The notes under the pieces were generated by a model. The model searched no databases, had not been told where the DNA came from, and saw only the letters and a program-made list of their open reading frames with translations. From Neptuniibacter victor (lineage in GTDB: Bacteria; Pseudomonadota; Gammaproteobacteria; Pseudomonadales; Balneatricaceae): 64,000 bases of DNA. Numbering within the stretch: the stretch's first letter is position 1; each line of letters opens with the position of its first letter. The stretch is taken from NCBI GenBank assembly GCA_027943745.1, contig AP025763.1, forward strand, positions 1,302,001-1,366,000, in the 5' to 3' direction. Positions 17,162 to 26,759 of this stretch are shown here, in pieces. The position numbers were made by a program, and so were the translations under genes.

Positions 17162-17896
17162 ATGAAGTTAAATTGTGACCTCGGTGAAAGTTTTGGTGTA
17201 TGGAATATGGGGCAGGACTCGGCCATCATGCCTTACATTGATATGGCAAATATTGCGTGTGGCTTTCATGCATCGGACCCTTTAACGATAGAGCAAACCT
17301 TGCAGTTAGCGGTTGAGTATAGGGTTTCTTTAGGTGCTCATCCTAGTTATCCCGATCTTGTAGGATTTGGGCGCCGAAGCATGCAATGTAGTGCTGATGA
17401 GGTTAGAGCCATGTTGTTCTACCAAGTGTCTGCATTATCTGGAATGTCTCAAGTATATGGTGCTCAGCTTAGTTATATTAAACCTCATGGTGCTTTGTAT
17501 AACGATATGATGCGTAGTGATGTGTTGATGGATACCGTGATGCAGACGGTTGCTCAGTTTTCTGAAAAATTAGATCTAGTTATTCAGGCAACCGAGAAGA
17601 ATGACTTCTATCGTGATAAAGCAGAAGATCATGGTATAGGGTTACAGTTCGAGGCTTTTGCTGACCGGGCCTACGATGATGCGGGACTTTTGCTCCCTCG
17701 CTCAAACGCTGGCGCAGTATTTCACGAAACCGCGACTATTTTGGATAGGGTTAAGCGATTAGCGGAAGAGGGAGTGTTGCTTTCGGCTAGCGGTAAAAAA
17801 ATACTACTTGCGCCGGATACTCTGTGCGTACATGGAGATAATCCTCAATCGGTCGCTTTAGTTCAGGATATTCGGCGAGTATTAGATGGATTATAG
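17162..17896 (+). CDS. pxpA: 5-oxoprolinase subunit PxpA (LamB/YcsF family)
   Basis: 244 residues, the usual length. The N-terminus MKLNCDLGESFGVW, the ANIACGFHASDP block, LGAHPSYPD and YIKPHGALYND are hallmark LamB/YcsF motifs with the metal/substrate histidines. Together PxpA, PxpB and PxpC open 5-oxoproline (pyroglutamate) to glutamate with ATP, recycling a cyclic by-product of glutamine and glutamate. It starts the pxpABC operon and overlaps pxpB by 11 bases. The divergent SLC5-STAC gene starts 157 bases away, so the gap holds both promoters; a functional link between the two is possible but unproved. Confidence 0.95.
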   Translation: MKLNCDLGESFGVWNMGQDSAIMPYIDMANIACGFHASDPLTIEQTLQLAVEYRVSLGAHPSYPDLVGFGRRSMQCSADEVRAMLFYQVSALSGMSQVYGAQLSYIKPHGALYNDMMRSDVLMDTVMQTVAQFSEKLDLVIQATEKNDFYRDKAEDHGIGLQFEAFADRAYDDAGLLLPRSNAGAVFHETATILDRVKRLAEEGVLLSASGKKILLAPDTLCVHGDNPQSVALVQDIRRVLDGL

Positions 17897-18578
17897 TATT
17901 GAGGTCGCGGGCGTTAATAGTCTTTTAATACGTTTCTCCGACCGTGCCGACCCGCAACTTATTACTGTTATAGGCCGCTGTTGTGAGCTAATAAAGCAGC
18001 ACTTAAACAATTGTCTTATTGATGTAGTTCCTTCCTATACAACAATAATGGTGACCTATGATCTTCTCAAAGGAGAAGATGAAATGGTACGTAATGCACT
18101 TGAATTAGCGGTAAGCCAATTAGATTCCAATTCAGTTCTTAGTTCACAAGAAAGGAGGGAGACGGTTTTATTACCGGTTTGTTACGATGAACGGTACGCT
18201 CCTGATTTAACGTTATTAAGTGATACTCTTGCGCTAGATCGTGATGAGATTATCCGTTTGCATTCGGAACGCGTTTATCAAGTTTTTGCTGTAGGCTTTA
18301 GCCCCGGATTTGGTTACTTGGGTGAATTAGACCCCAAGCTTCGTGTTCCTAGACTTTCTACCCCCCGAACAAGTGTTCCTGCCGGCTCTGTTGCTATTGC
18401 TGAATTAAATACTGCCGTCTATCCACAATCTACTCCCGGTGGTTGGTGGTTGATCGGACGCTGCCCAATCCCAATGTTTGATAAGCTGAGAGCTGACCCT
18501 TGTTTATTTCAAGTAGGGGATCAGGTCCAGTTTCAGCCGATAACCGTGGATGAATTCCATTGTTTGAAGGGGGAGTGA
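17886..18578 (+). CDS. pxpB: 5-oxoprolinase subunit PxpB (KipI family)
   Basis: 230 residues. The KipI/AHS1 fold is shown by VYQVFAVGFSPGFGYLGELD, RLSTPRTSVPAGSVAIAE and the TPGGWWLIGR segment near the C-terminus. It works with PxpA and PxpC as ATP-dependent 5-oxoprolinase. The ATG lies within the end of pxpA and the stop shares its last base with the pxpC start (TGATG), so the three are translated as a coupled unit. KipI of Bacillus also inhibits a kinase, but an adjacent pxpA makes the metabolic role much more likely. Confidence 0.95.
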   Translation: MDYSIEVAGVNSLLIRFSDRADPQLITVIGRCCELIKQHLNNCLIDVVPSYTTIMVTYDLLKGEDEMVRNALELAVSQLDSNSVLSSQERRETVLLPVCYDERYAPDLTLLSDTLALDRDEIIRLHSERVYQVFAVGFSPGFGYLGELDPKLRVPRLSTPRTSVPAGSVAIAELNTAVYPQSTPGGWWLIGRCPIPMFDKLRADPCLFQVGDQVQFQPITVDEFHCLKGE

Positions 18579-19507
18579 TGGGAGGTTTTTCTGTAATAAA
18601 GCCGGGAGCTATGTCACTTTTGCAAGACCAAGGTCGCTTTGGCTATCAGCATTTAGGTGTCACTACGGGCGGGGCTATGGATGAACATGCTTCTCGCTGG
18701 GCGAATCGATTATTAGGCAATAAGCCTAATGCGGTAGTGTTAGAGATAACGCTAGGGAATGTAGCGTTGGAGGTGTGCGCAGATACGTGGATTGCGCTAA
18801 CCGGCGCTGAGTTAGATTGTCGTATAAATAATACCCCACTGGGTAATTGGCAGACCCATTTCGTGCGTAAAGGTGATCTTATTACTATGGGGTGGGCGCA
18901 ATCAGGCGTGAGCGGTTACCTTGCTGTAGCTGATGGTTTTCAAGCTGCGCCAGAGTTTGGTAGTTGTTCCACGGTAAAACGTGAACAATTAGGTGGTTTG
19001 ACGGGAGGGGCATTAGAGCGCGGTGATCGATTAGCTTTTAGATCTGCTGAGAGAGAACGCTATCCTTTAAAGCGCTCTGTTCCTTCATGCTTTATTCCAG
19101 ATTATGTAGCAGAGCTGAATGTTAGGGTTATTGCCGGCTATCAAGTGGCTCAGTTTAAGCCGGAAAGCATATCAGCGTTTTATCGTAGCAAATACAAGAT
19201 TAAAGCAGAAAGTAGTGATCGAATGGGTTTTCGGTTACAAGGTAAAGAAATTGATAGCGGTATTACGGGGTTGCTATCCGAGGGGATTAGTTATGGTGCA
19301 ATTCAGGTTCCAGCCGATGGTCAACCGATTATCTTACTGAAGGACAGGCAGACCTTAGGAGGCTATCCGAAATTGGGCAGCGTATTGCCGTTGGATGGCT
19401 TTTCGTTAAGTCAAAGAAAAGCCGGTGAAGAGATAGGGTTTAGCGAAATTGCTTTAGCCGATGCACAGTATTTGATGAAGCAGTTCTATACTTTCTTTTC
19501 CGTTTGA
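18578..19507 (+). CDS. pxpC: 5-oxoprolinase subunit PxpC (KipA family)
   Basis: 309 residues from the ATG at 18578, which overlaps the pxpB stop by one base and follows GAAGGGGGAG. A longer frame from TTG 18560 is less likely. AHS2/KipA features are present: [20 protein letters not shown] at the N-terminus, [20 protein letters not shown], and the [18 protein letters not shown] and [10 protein letters not shown] blocks. It completes the 5-oxoprolinase. Its last 22 bases overlap the convergent yidD gene on the other strand. Confidence 0.95.
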   Translation: MGGFSVIKPGAMSLLQDQGRFGYQHLGVTTGGAMDEHASRWANRLLGNKPNAVVLEITLGNVALEVCADTWIALTGAELDCRINNTPLGNWQTHFVRKGDLITMGWAQSGVSGYLAVADGFQAAPEFGSCSTVKREQLGGLTGGALERGDRLAFRSAERERYPLKRSVPSCFIPDYVAELNVRVIAGYQVAQFKPESISAFYRSKYKIKAESSDRMGFRLQGKEIDSGITGLLSEGISYGAIQVPADGQPIILLKDRQTLGGYPKLGSVLPLDGFSLSQRKAGEEIGFSEIALADAQYLMKQFYTFFSV

Positions 19508-19785
19508 GCCACTTTCTCTTTTTGAGGCGAGTGCTGTGTATGGTCGCAGCATCCAGGTACCGGATCATAGCCTCCCTCATTATAGGGGTGGCAACGCCCT
19601 AGACGTTTTAGCCCAAGCCAAGTGCCTTTAATCGGGCCGTGGGTTTCAATCGCTTCGATCATGTATGTAGAGCAAGTAGGGTAGAAGCGACAGCGTGGCC
19701 CAATAACGGGGCTAATGACATATTTATAGATATACACTAAGCCGATTAGTAAGGTGCTTGGTATTTTTTTCAGAGTCGTGATCAT
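19486..19785 (-). CDS. yidD: Membrane protein insertion efficiency factor YidD
   Basis: 99 residues from ATG 19785 (a TTG precedes it in frame). The family block [22 protein letters not shown] with [38 protein letters not shown] is complete, including the conserved cysteines. YidD helps YidC-dependent insertion at the inner membrane. In most gammaproteobacteria yidD sits in rpmH-rnpA-yidD-yidC; here it stands alone, convergent with and overlapping pxpC by 22 bases. Either the gene moved or this is a second copy; the window cannot tell. The C-terminal [11 protein letters not shown] tail is extra. Confidence 0.93.
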   Translation of the reverse strand: MITTLKKIPSTLLIGLVYIYKYVISPVIGPRCRFYPTCSTYMIEAIETHGPIKGTWLGLKRLGRCHPYNEGGYDPVPGCCDHTQHSPQKEKVAQTEKKV

Positions 19786-19850
19786 CAATATAGTCTAATT
19801 GAAGTAGCTTCTTCCGGATATCTACGGACCAATCATTTAATGAAAAAATA

Positions 19851-19944
19851 CCGGGTAATCGTAGTTGTTACCCGGCAATATCTCAGGGGGAAGTTAAGAT
19901 CGTATTTTATACGATCTTAGTTTGTGCAGATGAGATAATCTGCA
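19851..19944. other. Cluster of three hairpins between yidD and the PhoH gene
   Basis: Three stems follow in 94 bases: CCGGGTAA/TTACCCGG (19851-19875, 9-base loop), an 11-bp perfect stem TAAGATCGTAT/ATACGATCTTA (19895-19919, 3-base loop), and TGCAGAT/ATCTGCA (19925-19944). On the minus strand the first is followed by a T-rich run and is a plausible terminator for the PhoH gene, 200 bases after its stop. The other two may add to the terminator, stabilise the 3' end, or belong to a small RNA. The stems are seen; their function is inference. Confidence 0.5.
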
Positions 19945-20088
19945 AAAATGACTGTCCATTATAAATAGATTACTACAGATTAAAAGATGTACAGCGTGAG
20001 ATGTTGTAAATCAGCGTCACTGTTTGCGGGTAGCAGCCTATACCAACATTGATATTAGGCCGCTACTGAGGGCTGTCTACTTGAACTG

Positions 20089-21483
20089 TTATAGATGCTC
20101 TTCTGCATATTCTGCGAGACGTGAGCGGAATATCCCTTCTAAATGGATATTGGCTGCTCCTTCGTAATCTTTAAAACGCTCTACCAAATAAGTTAAGCCA
20201 GATGTTAGCGGCGTTAGGTAATTAGAATCTATCTGCGCTAAGTTACCTAAACAGATTATCTTTGATCCTTTACCGCAGCGGGTAACAATGGTTTTTAGTT
20301 GTGAGGGGGTTAAGTTTTGGGCCTCATCTAATAACACGATAGCGTCCTGAATGCTGCGCCCGCGGATAAAGTTCAATGACTTAAACTGAATGTTAGCTTT
20401 TTCAATCGCGTATTTGACACTACTCTGAGGTCGCTCATCATTCTCGTGCATCGCTTCTAGGTTATCTTGAATCGCACTTAACCATGGTGTCATTTTTTCC
20501 TCTTCGGTGCCTGGGAGAAAGCCAATATCTTCCGCAACCGGTGGGGTGGATCGAGTCACAATGATTTTGTTATAACGTCGTTGCTCAATAACCATCTCTA
20601 AAGCACAGGCTAGGGCCATTAACGTTTTACCCGAACCCGCGGCACCATTGAGGATAACTAAATCCAAATCTGGATCTAGCACTGCATCCATGGCAAAGGC
20701 CTGAAATATATTAATCGGTTCAATGCCCCAGCAGTTTTGCTGCATGAGACGATCAACGCCTAGATCTCTTAGTGTTACTTGGCCGTCACGGACAGAAGAT
20801 ACACGTACGGCAAATTCTTCAGAATCATCGTATAGATATTCACAGGGGTAAGTATTAGGTAGGGTTTCTTGGCTCACTTGATGATAGCTATGGCTGCCTT
20901 CTTGATAGCTAGTGACATCTTCAACACGTTCCCAAAAGTTACCTTCAATATTGCTATGTCCAGCAGGGAGAAGGTCAATATCAGAGACGAGCTGATCGGT
21001 TCTATAATCCTCTACCTTTTTAAGCCCTGCGCCGAGCGCCTTGAGGCGCATGTTTATATCTTTGGTGACAAGTATTATTTCTCGATGTGGGTTGGTCGCT
21101 TGAAGGTGAATAGCGCAGTTAATTATCTGGTTATCTTTATTAGAGTTTTGCGGTAAGAATCCTTGTCTTGCCGTTAGCTCATGATCGGGGAAAATGCTTA
21201 GCTGACCTAATTTTCGTTCGCTATTTGCTGCTGTTAAAGGGATTACGATATCAACCCCTTTGGTTATCTCAGCGGCATCCTCTGCTTGAGTAATGATGTC
21301 ATCGATAGCGCGTATAGCCGCTCGCGCTTCTTGAGATACATTTTTTTTGCGATCCTTTATATCGTCTAACTCTTCTAAAACAGTCATCGGAATAGTGATG
21401 TCCTGTTCTTTAAATTCATAAAGACACTTAGGGTCATGTAGTAAAACGTTGGTGTCGAGAATATAGAGTTTAGAGGCGGTCAT
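20089..21483 (-). CDS. PIN domain-PhoH ATPase (PhoH2 type)
   Basis: 464 residues. An N-terminal PIN domain (about 1-150) starts LYILDTNVLLHDP with the metal-binding Asp and has VLEELDDIKDR and LVTKDINMRLKA. A PhoH ATPase domain follows (about 245-460) with Walker A GAAGSGKT, TRSTPPVAEDIGFLPGT and the Walker B DEAQNLTP. PhoH2 proteins of this layout are RNA helicase/ribonucleases in actinobacteria; in proteobacteria the role is less clear, probably RNA turnover. It is monocistronic, divergent from cobB, and has a hairpin cluster downstream. Confidence 0.93.
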   Translation of the reverse strand: MTASKLYILDTNVLLHDPKCLYEFKEQDITIPMTVLEELDDIKDRKKNVSQEARAAIRAIDDIITQAEDAAEITKGVDIVIPLTAANSERKLGQLSIFPDHELTARQGFLPQNSNKDNQIINCAIHLQATNPHREIILVTKDINMRLKALGAGLKKVEDYRTDQLVSDIDLLPAGHSNIEGNFWERVEDVTSYQEGSHSYHQVSQETLPNTYPCEYLYDDSEEFAVRVSSVRDGQVTLRDLGVDRLMQQNCWGIEPINIFQAFAMDAVLDPDLDLVILNGAAGSGKTLMALACALEMVIEQRRYNKIIVTRSTPPVAEDIGFLPGTEEEKMTPWLSAIQDNLEAMHENDERPQSSVKYAIEKANIQFKSLNFIRGRSIQDAIVLLDEAQNLTPSQLKTIVTRCGKGSKIICLGNLAQIDSNYLTPLTSGLTYLVERFKDYEGAANIHLEGIFRSRLAEYAEEHL

Positions 21484-21780
21484 AGCCGGTTCCTTCTATA
21501 GCCGAGGGGGGTATACAAACCAAGTGTTGGGTTGTGTCTGGGCGAGTGTGGCGAAGCCTGGAATCAGACGCCACAATTCTTCTTATTCTGTTGCAAACGA
21601 TATATTCCGTTTGATCCACTAGGGTTTCTCAGTTGTAGGCTGATTTATTGATCACACTCGAAATTGTAGATCGAGATTTGCCATACTGACGATAGCAGTG
21701 ACCAACTCCGTTTAGATTAGTCTAGTAATACATAGGTTGCTGTAGTATGACAAGAGGCAAATTGTTTCAAGGAAATTAAA

Positions 21781-22491
21781 ATGGCTATCGAATCAATCGT
21801 GATTTTGACCGGTGCAGGGATCTCTGCTGAATCAGGTATTCGTACATTCCGAGCAGCAGACGGCTTGTGGGAAGATCATAAAGTCGAAGATGTGGCTACA
21901 CCCGAAGCGTTTGAACGAGATCCGAGATTGGTGCATCGTTTTTATAATGAACGTCGAAATCAGCTGCTTTCTGAACAGATCAAGCCTAATTTAGGGCATC
22001 TTGCTCTGTCAGAACTAGAGAACAGTTTCCCCGGTGATGTGCTTCTCATCACCCAAAATATTGATAATCTGCATGAGAGAGCTGGCAGTAAGCAGCTATT
22101 ACATATGCATGGTGAACTGTTAAATCTACGCTGTAAGGATTCCGGCGTCGTGTACCCTGTCCATGAGGACTCTCAGCCAGAAGATCTATGTTCATGTTGT
22201 GGTTCATCAGGAAATTTACGACCGGATATTGTTTGGTTTGGTGAGATGCCAATGTTTATGGAACAGATATATTCAGCGTTAGAGCAGTGTGATCTATTTA
22301 TCTCTATAGGCACTTCAGGTCATGTTTATCCGGCTGCGGGTTTTGTAGAAATCGCCAATGCTTCGGGGGCGTTAACTGTAGAATTGAATCTTGAGCCTTC
22401 GCGTGTAGAGTCTGCTTTTGATCATCGTATATACGGCCCCGCGAGCGAAGTGGTACCTGAGTTTGTAAAGGATATTTTGAAGCAGGTGTAG
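21781..22491 (+). CDS. cobB: NAD-dependent protein deacylase CobB (sirtuin)
   Basis: 236 residues. Sir2 motifs are present in order: [14 protein letters not shown] (NAD binding), [18 protein letters not shown] (catalytic His), a zinc-site Cys in LRCKDSG and a CSCC group before the [12 protein letters not shown] block, then [13 protein letters not shown]. The YNER segment after HRF supplies the Tyr-xx-Arg pair that gives class III sirtuins desuccinylase as well as deacetylase activity. It removes acyl groups from lysines in the cytoplasm, for example on acetyl-CoA synthetase. AAGGAAATTAAA precedes the ATG. Only one cysteine is visible in the first half of the zinc site, as in E. coli CobB. Confidence 0.96.
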   Translation: MAIESIVILTGAGISAESGIRTFRAADGLWEDHKVEDVATPEAFERDPRLVHRFYNERRNQLLSEQIKPNLGHLALSELENSFPGDVLLITQNIDNLHERAGSKQLLHMHGELLNLRCKDSGVVYPVHEDSQPEDLCSCCGSSGNLRPDIVWFGEMPMFMEQIYSALEQCDLFISIGTSGHVYPAAGFVEIANASGALTVELNLEPSRVESAFDHRIYGPASEVVPEFVKDILKQV

Positions 22492-22506
22492 TTTTCGATT
22501 AGCTCA

Positions 22507-22692
22507 TTAATCCTTAAAGGCTAAAAGCAAACCTAGTGTGGTTAGCACAATACTTAGCTGAAGAAATATTAGGCGTCCCCACGCGATGGGTTGGTCTAAA
22601 TCATTAGCGGCGATGGGAGGAAAAACAAACGTGAGTAGTGTAAAAAAGCAGGCAGTAAAGAGAATAACTCTCTGGTCCTTATTAATGAGCAT
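22507..22692 (-). CDS. Small two-helix membrane protein (61 aa)
   Basis: Sixty-one residues: a short polar start MLINKDQR, a first helix VILFTACFFTLLTFVFPP, a short loop with a LDQPIAWGR turn, and a second helix LIFLQLSIVLTTLGLLLAF ending KD. GGATTTCAA precedes the ATG on the minus strand. It converges on cobB with 15 bases between the stops. The hydrophobic pattern is regular enough to support a real inner-membrane protein. No family or function is recognised. Confidence 0.65.
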   Translation of the reverse strand: MLINKDQRVILFTACFFTLLTFVFPPIAANDLDQPIAWGRLIFLQLSIVLTTLGLLLAFKD

Positions 22693-23114
22693 TTGAAATC
22701 CATATCTTAAGAAAAACGATTCTATAATTATTGTTTAACCATTCAATAATGTAAAGACTCTTTTTTTGTATGGTTTATATGCAGTCTTATTGTGCATTAG
22801 ATTCTGTCCCTGTGATGTATTCGCGAGTAAGTTTTTTTATATTTATAAAATAAAAGTAGCTTGCTGATTTTTATAGTGTTTTTGCGCTTTACTGTTTCAT
22901 CTCCTATAGTTTATATCGGAACTTCATTAAGTTGTTAGCTGTCTCAGTTACTGTTATCAGTGAATTTCTCCATTATTTCCTGTTCTTTTTTTTCTCTTTT
23001 GGATTTTCACATAACCTTAACTGCCTAGGCTTCACAATAGGCTGACAATATTTGCTCTTAAATGAATCAGGTTAAACGTTTGTTGTTTAGCGTGTGATTC
23101 TGGAGGTGGCCATT
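22693..23114. other. AT-rich intergenic region before ppnN
   Basis: About 420 bases between the divergent small membrane gene and ppnN. It is very AT-rich, with long T and A runs and no frame with a good ribosome site. It must hold the promoters of both genes, but no promoter is distinct enough to call. The GGAGGT at 23102-23107 is the ribosome site of ppnN. Confidence 0.4.
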
Positions 23115-24506
23115 ATGATGACAGAACAATACGTAACCACCAGTGTTACTCCACTTGAAAGCCTTAATTCCCTTTCTCCTTATGAAATTGATAAGTTACA
23201 AGATGCCAGCCAGGGGGGGTTATATCGTTTATTTAGGCAGTGCAGCTTAGCTGTATTGAATAGTGGCAGTGAAATTGACAGTACTAAGCTTGTGTTAGAT
23301 AAGTTTAGTCACTTTGATATCAAAATTAGCCAGAAACACCGTAGTGTCCAATTAGAATTAGTTAATGCGCCCGCAACGGCCTTCGTTAGTGGGGAGATTA
23401 TCACAGGTATTAGAGAGCATCTTTTTTCAGTATTGAGAGACTTATTGTATGTCGGTACTGAGATGGATATTTGTTGTCCTGAGGCAACGCCTTCGGAGGC
23501 TACCACTAATATGGTGTTCCATATTTTACGTCATGCGGATGCTATCCGTCCCCATGTAAAGCCTGATCTTGTTGTTTGCTGGGGTGGACATTCGATTGAC
23601 CGTCATGAGTATGACTATACCAAGAAAGTTGGCTATGAGATGGGACTGCGGGGGCTCAATATCTGTACAGGGTGCGGGCCAGGTGCAATGAAGGGGCCGA
23701 TGAAGGGCGCCACAATTTCTCATGCTAAGCAGCGTATTAAAGATGGTCGTTATGTTGGGATCTCTGAGCCAGGTATTATCGCAGCGGAGAGTCCAAACCC
23801 AATTGTTAATGAACTGATTATCATGCCTGATATCGAAAAACGTCTGGAGGCATTTGTTCGTTTAGGGCACGGTATCGTTGTATTTCCTGGCGGAGCCGGT
23901 ACTGCTGAAGAGATACTCTATATTTTGGGTATTTTGTTACATGAGAAAAACCATAATTTACCATTCCCACTTGTATTGACAGGGCCCGCAGGCAGTGAAG
24001 AGTATTTCGCAACGGTTGATCGATTCATTCGAGCAACCTTAGGGGATGAAGCTACTGAACGTTACCAAATTGTTGTTGATGATCCCCACCAAGTAGCGGA
24101 GGTCATGCAGGAGGGGTTAGCGCAAGTTACCCGTTATCGTAAAGCGACGAGTGAGTCATTTCACTATAATTGGCAGCTCTATATTCCTGAAGGGTTTCAG
24201 CAAACTTTTGAACCCACTCATGAAAATATGTCGGAACTCAAGCTGGTGAAAGACCAACCTGACTTTGAACTGGCTGCAAATTTGCGTTGTGCATTATCAG
24301 GTATTGTCGCAGGGAATGTTAAAGAACCAGGGATTAGGGCGATTGAAGAACATGGCCCATTTGAAATATGCGGGGAAGAACAGATTATGGGTCCAATGGA
24401 TCAATTACTCGCCTCATTTGTGGCGCAGCGAAGAATGAAGATAAATTATCAAGAGTATCAGCCCTGTTATCAGTTAAAGCCTATGACGGTAGAGATGTGT
24501 GAATAA
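23115..24506 (+). CDS. ppnN: Nucleotide 5'-monophosphate nucleosidase PpnN (LOG family)
   Basis: 463 residues from ATG 23115, placed seven bases after GGAGGT; an upstream in-frame start at 23094 is rejected. The central LOG-family domain carries CTGCGPGAMKGPMKG and the signature PGGAGTAEE, flanked by the PpnN-specific N- and C-terminal domains. E. coli PpnN (454 aa) splits purine and pyrimidine nucleoside monophosphates to base and ribose 5-phosphate and is activated by ppGpp. Length and motifs match that enzyme rather than the short plant-like LOG proteins. It is monocistronic and converges on the next GGDEF gene. Confidence 0.95.
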   Translation: MMTEQYVTTSVTPLESLNSLSPYEIDKLQDASQGGLYRLFRQCSLAVLNSGSEIDSTKLVLDKFSHFDIKISQKHRSVQLELVNAPATAFVSGEIITGIREHLFSVLRDLLYVGTEMDICCPEATPSEATTNMVFHILRHADAIRPHVKPDLVVCWGGHSIDRHEYDYTKKVGYEMGLRGLNICTGCGPGAMKGPMKGATISHAKQRIKDGRYVGISEPGIIAAESPNPIVNELIIMPDIEKRLEAFVRLGHGIVVFPGGAGTAEEILYILGILLHEKNHNLPFPLVLTGPAGSEEYFATVDRFIRATLGDEATERYQIVVDDPHQVAEVMQEGLAQVTRYRKATSESFHYNWQLYIPEGFQQTFEPTHENMSELKLVKDQPDFELAANLRCALSGIVAGNVKEPGIRAIEEHGPFEICGEEQIMGPMDQLLASFVAQRRMKINYQEYQPCYQLKPMTVEMCE

Positions 24507-24547
24507 TCTGTTAAATAGCATTATGTGAGGCAGCTAGTGTGCTTGGC

Positions 24548-25843
24548 CTATTTCTTTGCGGATATTCTTACACAGTTTCGGCCAGCGGATTTTGCTTGGT
24601 AAAGTGCAGAATCTGCTGCAAGAAACAGGGATGATTGGGTTGAACCGTGTGTTGGGTATGAAGATATTCCAAAACTGCCTGTGATCCTAATGCTGTGGTC
24701 TTTATGTTGTAGAACGAAATTACTAAGTGTTAAGCGGAGTTCTTCCGCGATGTTGTAAGCTTCGTCTTGCGTTGTATTGATACAAATGAGTGCAAATTCT
24801 TCACCACCCCAACGAAATAGATAATCGTTAGTGCTAAGTTGTTTGGAAAGAAGTGCGGCTGTTTCTTTCAGAACGAGGTCACCCGCAAGATGTCCGAAGC
24901 GATCATTGATTGTTTTGAATAGATCAAAATCAAATAAACATAAGCTCAACGATTTTTGTTGTTGAAGGGCTGCGTCGAGTTGTTCATCAAATATTCTAGT
25001 GAACTCGCGCCGGTTCCGTAGTTTCGTTAGTTCGTCATAAGTTGCTAGCTCTAGGAGTTTGAATTCCTGCTGCTTATAGTCGGTAATGTCTTTAACCATT
25101 CCAGTAACGCGAATTGCTTCTCCTTCGGGTGTGCGAAGGGATACGCAACCTAAGTCATGCACCCAGATGAAATGGCCGTTGCGATTACGCATTCTATAAA
25201 CGGCTTCATAGCGCTCACGTGTACCTTCTATATGTTCTTCAAGCGATTGTAATACCAAAGGGAAATCATCCGGATGGACATTGTTTTTCCATGTATCAAC
25301 AATCGGGGGCATCTCCTCTGGGCCATAGCCGAGCATGCGCTTTAATTGAGGACTAAAGTAAACGGTGCCGCTCTTGATCTCCCAATCCCAAAGACCATCA
25401 GTACAGGCATTGATCGCTAACCAGATCTGTTCCTCTCTTCCCTGTGTTTCTGCCTCTAGTGCGCGGCGAGAGCTAATATCTCTCGCGATAGAGAGAAAAT
25501 ATTCTTTACCGTCATGAGTGAATGCAGAGGTATTAACTTCAACGGGTAGCTCTGTGCCGTCTTTACGAAGGTGGCGACCATTGAAGGTGAATTTTTCATT
25601 TTCCCGAATGACATTAGCAATGCTATGCCATTGCTGTAGCCCAACAACATCTTTTTGTAGGCTTAAAACCGAATGATTAAGCACCTCTTCTTCGCGCATT
25701 TGAAGGCTTTCATAACCTGCTTTATTAACCCAGAGTATATTTGATGAGATTGGGTCGATAAGATAAATTGCGTCCGTCAAATTTTGGCTGAGGATATCGA
25801 GCAAGGGTAGTTGTTGAAATTGAGGTGCGTTAGATGGGTTCAT
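24548..25843 (-). CDS. PAS-PAS-GGDEF diguanylate cyclase
   Basis: 431 residues, no membrane segment. PAS 1 (about 15-130) has IYLIDPISSNILWVNKAG and a PAC end KEYFLSIARDISSRR. PAS 2 (about 135-260) has the PAS_3 pattern DGLWDWEIKSGTVYFSP, GYGPEEMPP and HPDDFPL. The GGDEF domain (about 265-430) has an intact GGEEF. The position of the RxxD inhibitory site reads STND, so product feedback is probably missing, unlike the cyclase at 1538-2578. Expected product is cyclic di-GMP. It sits alone between ppnN and the binding protein gene. Confidence 0.92.
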   Translation of the reverse strand: MNPSNAPQFQQLPLLDILSQNLTDAIYLIDPISSNILWVNKAGYESLQMREEEVLNHSVLSLQKDVVGLQQWHSIANVIRENEKFTFNGRHLRKDGTELPVEVNTSAFTHDGKEYFLSIARDISSRRALEAETQGREEQIWLAINACTDGLWDWEIKSGTVYFSPQLKRMLGYGPEEMPPIVDTWKNNVHPDDFPLVLQSLEEHIEGTRERYEAVYRMRNRNGHFIWVHDLGCVSLRTPEGEAIRVTGMVKDITDYKQQEFKLLELATYDELTKLRNRREFTRIFDEQLDAALQQQKSLSLCLFDFDLFKTINDRFGHLAGDLVLKETAALLSKQLSTNDYLFRWGGEEFALICINTTQDEAYNIAEELRLTLSNFVLQHKDHSIRITGSFGISSYPTHGSTQSSLFLAADSALYQAKSAGRNCVRISAKK

Positions 25844-26015
25844 TGAGTATCTATAGCTATGTTTCTTAAGAGGATATGAAGAGCGTCTAATATAACAGGA
25901 AAGGTTTGGTTAATTCTCTTTTCTATTAGTCTAAAACTTTACATTTTTTTGTAGTAATGTTTAGTGGAAGGTATTTGCTAATAAACTTGGTATAGCGTGT
26001 TTGGAGGAATTAAGA

Positions 26016-26759
26016 ATGCTAAAGCGGTTTTTGCTTCTATTAAGTCTTATGGCGTTTTCCTCCGCATCCTTTGCTCAAGAGGAGCTAGAGTACGCTTATC
26101 CAGATATATCGGTATGGACTACGCAAAGGGATGAGCAGGGAAAACTTAGAAATCCATTGGTCAAATTGGCAAAACCATTGTTTGAAGAGGCTGGAATCCC
26201 GTGGCACCCCATGGATTATCCCGCTAAGCGAATGTTCGCTAACTTACGGCAGGGGGTGTCCAAGTTTTCGATGTTAGTTAATGCGACTTCATTGCTTCAG
26301 GATTGCTGTTTAGTGAGCAAGGAGCCTGTGGCGCGAGTTGAAATTAATATTTTTTATCGCGGAACAAGCGAGCCGATTAGTACGATTGAGGAGCTAAATA
26401 ATCGGTCGGTCATTACTATTGCAGGTTATAGTTACGCAGGATACAAAAAGTACATTGAAAATGCTGAGAATGGGATAATCAATGTATCATCGCCTAATCA
26501 TGCTGCTGCTTTTGGTATGTTAGCGAGGGGGAGAGCTGAGTATGTTTTAGATTATGCTTTTCCTGCCGTTGAAGTGTTGGATGCCAACCCTATTAAAGAT
26601 ATTCAATACACGACATTAAAGCAGACTGATGTCTTTCTTATCTTACATAAAGATTACCCCGATGCTGTAAATGTTATGCAGCGCCTTGAGGAAATAGCTA
26701 AACGATTGGATAAGTCCCTTTTCTTAAATTCACCAGAATTTCAGTTAGCGACTGAGTAA
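26016..26759 (+). CDS. Periplasmic solute-binding protein (SBP family 3-like)
   Basis: 247 residues from ATG 26016, which follows GGAGGAATTAAGA and opens with a signal peptide MLKRFLLLLSLMAFSSASFA. The mature part has the two-lobe binding-protein layout, with the lobe-linking ISTIEELNNRSVITIAGYSY and a late LILHKDYPDAVNVM segment. No ABC permease or ATPase gene is next to it, so it may act alone, as do many orphan family-3 proteins of marine gammaproteobacteria, or feed a sensor. The ligand is unknown. A pair of adjacent cysteines (DCC) in the mature part is unusual. Its last 15 bases overlap the convergent putA. Confidence 0.7.
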   Translation: MLKRFLLLLSLMAFSSASFAQEELEYAYPDISVWTTQRDEQGKLRNPLVKLAKPLFEEAGIPWHPMDYPAKRMFANLRQGVSKFSMLVNATSLLQDCCLVSKEPVARVEINIFYRGTSEPISTIEELNNRSVITIAGYSYAGYKKYIENAENGIINVSSPNHAAAFGMLARGRAEYVLDYAFPAVEVLDANPIKDIQYTTLKQTDVFLILHKDYPDAVNVMQRLEEIAKRLDKSLFLNSPEFQLATE

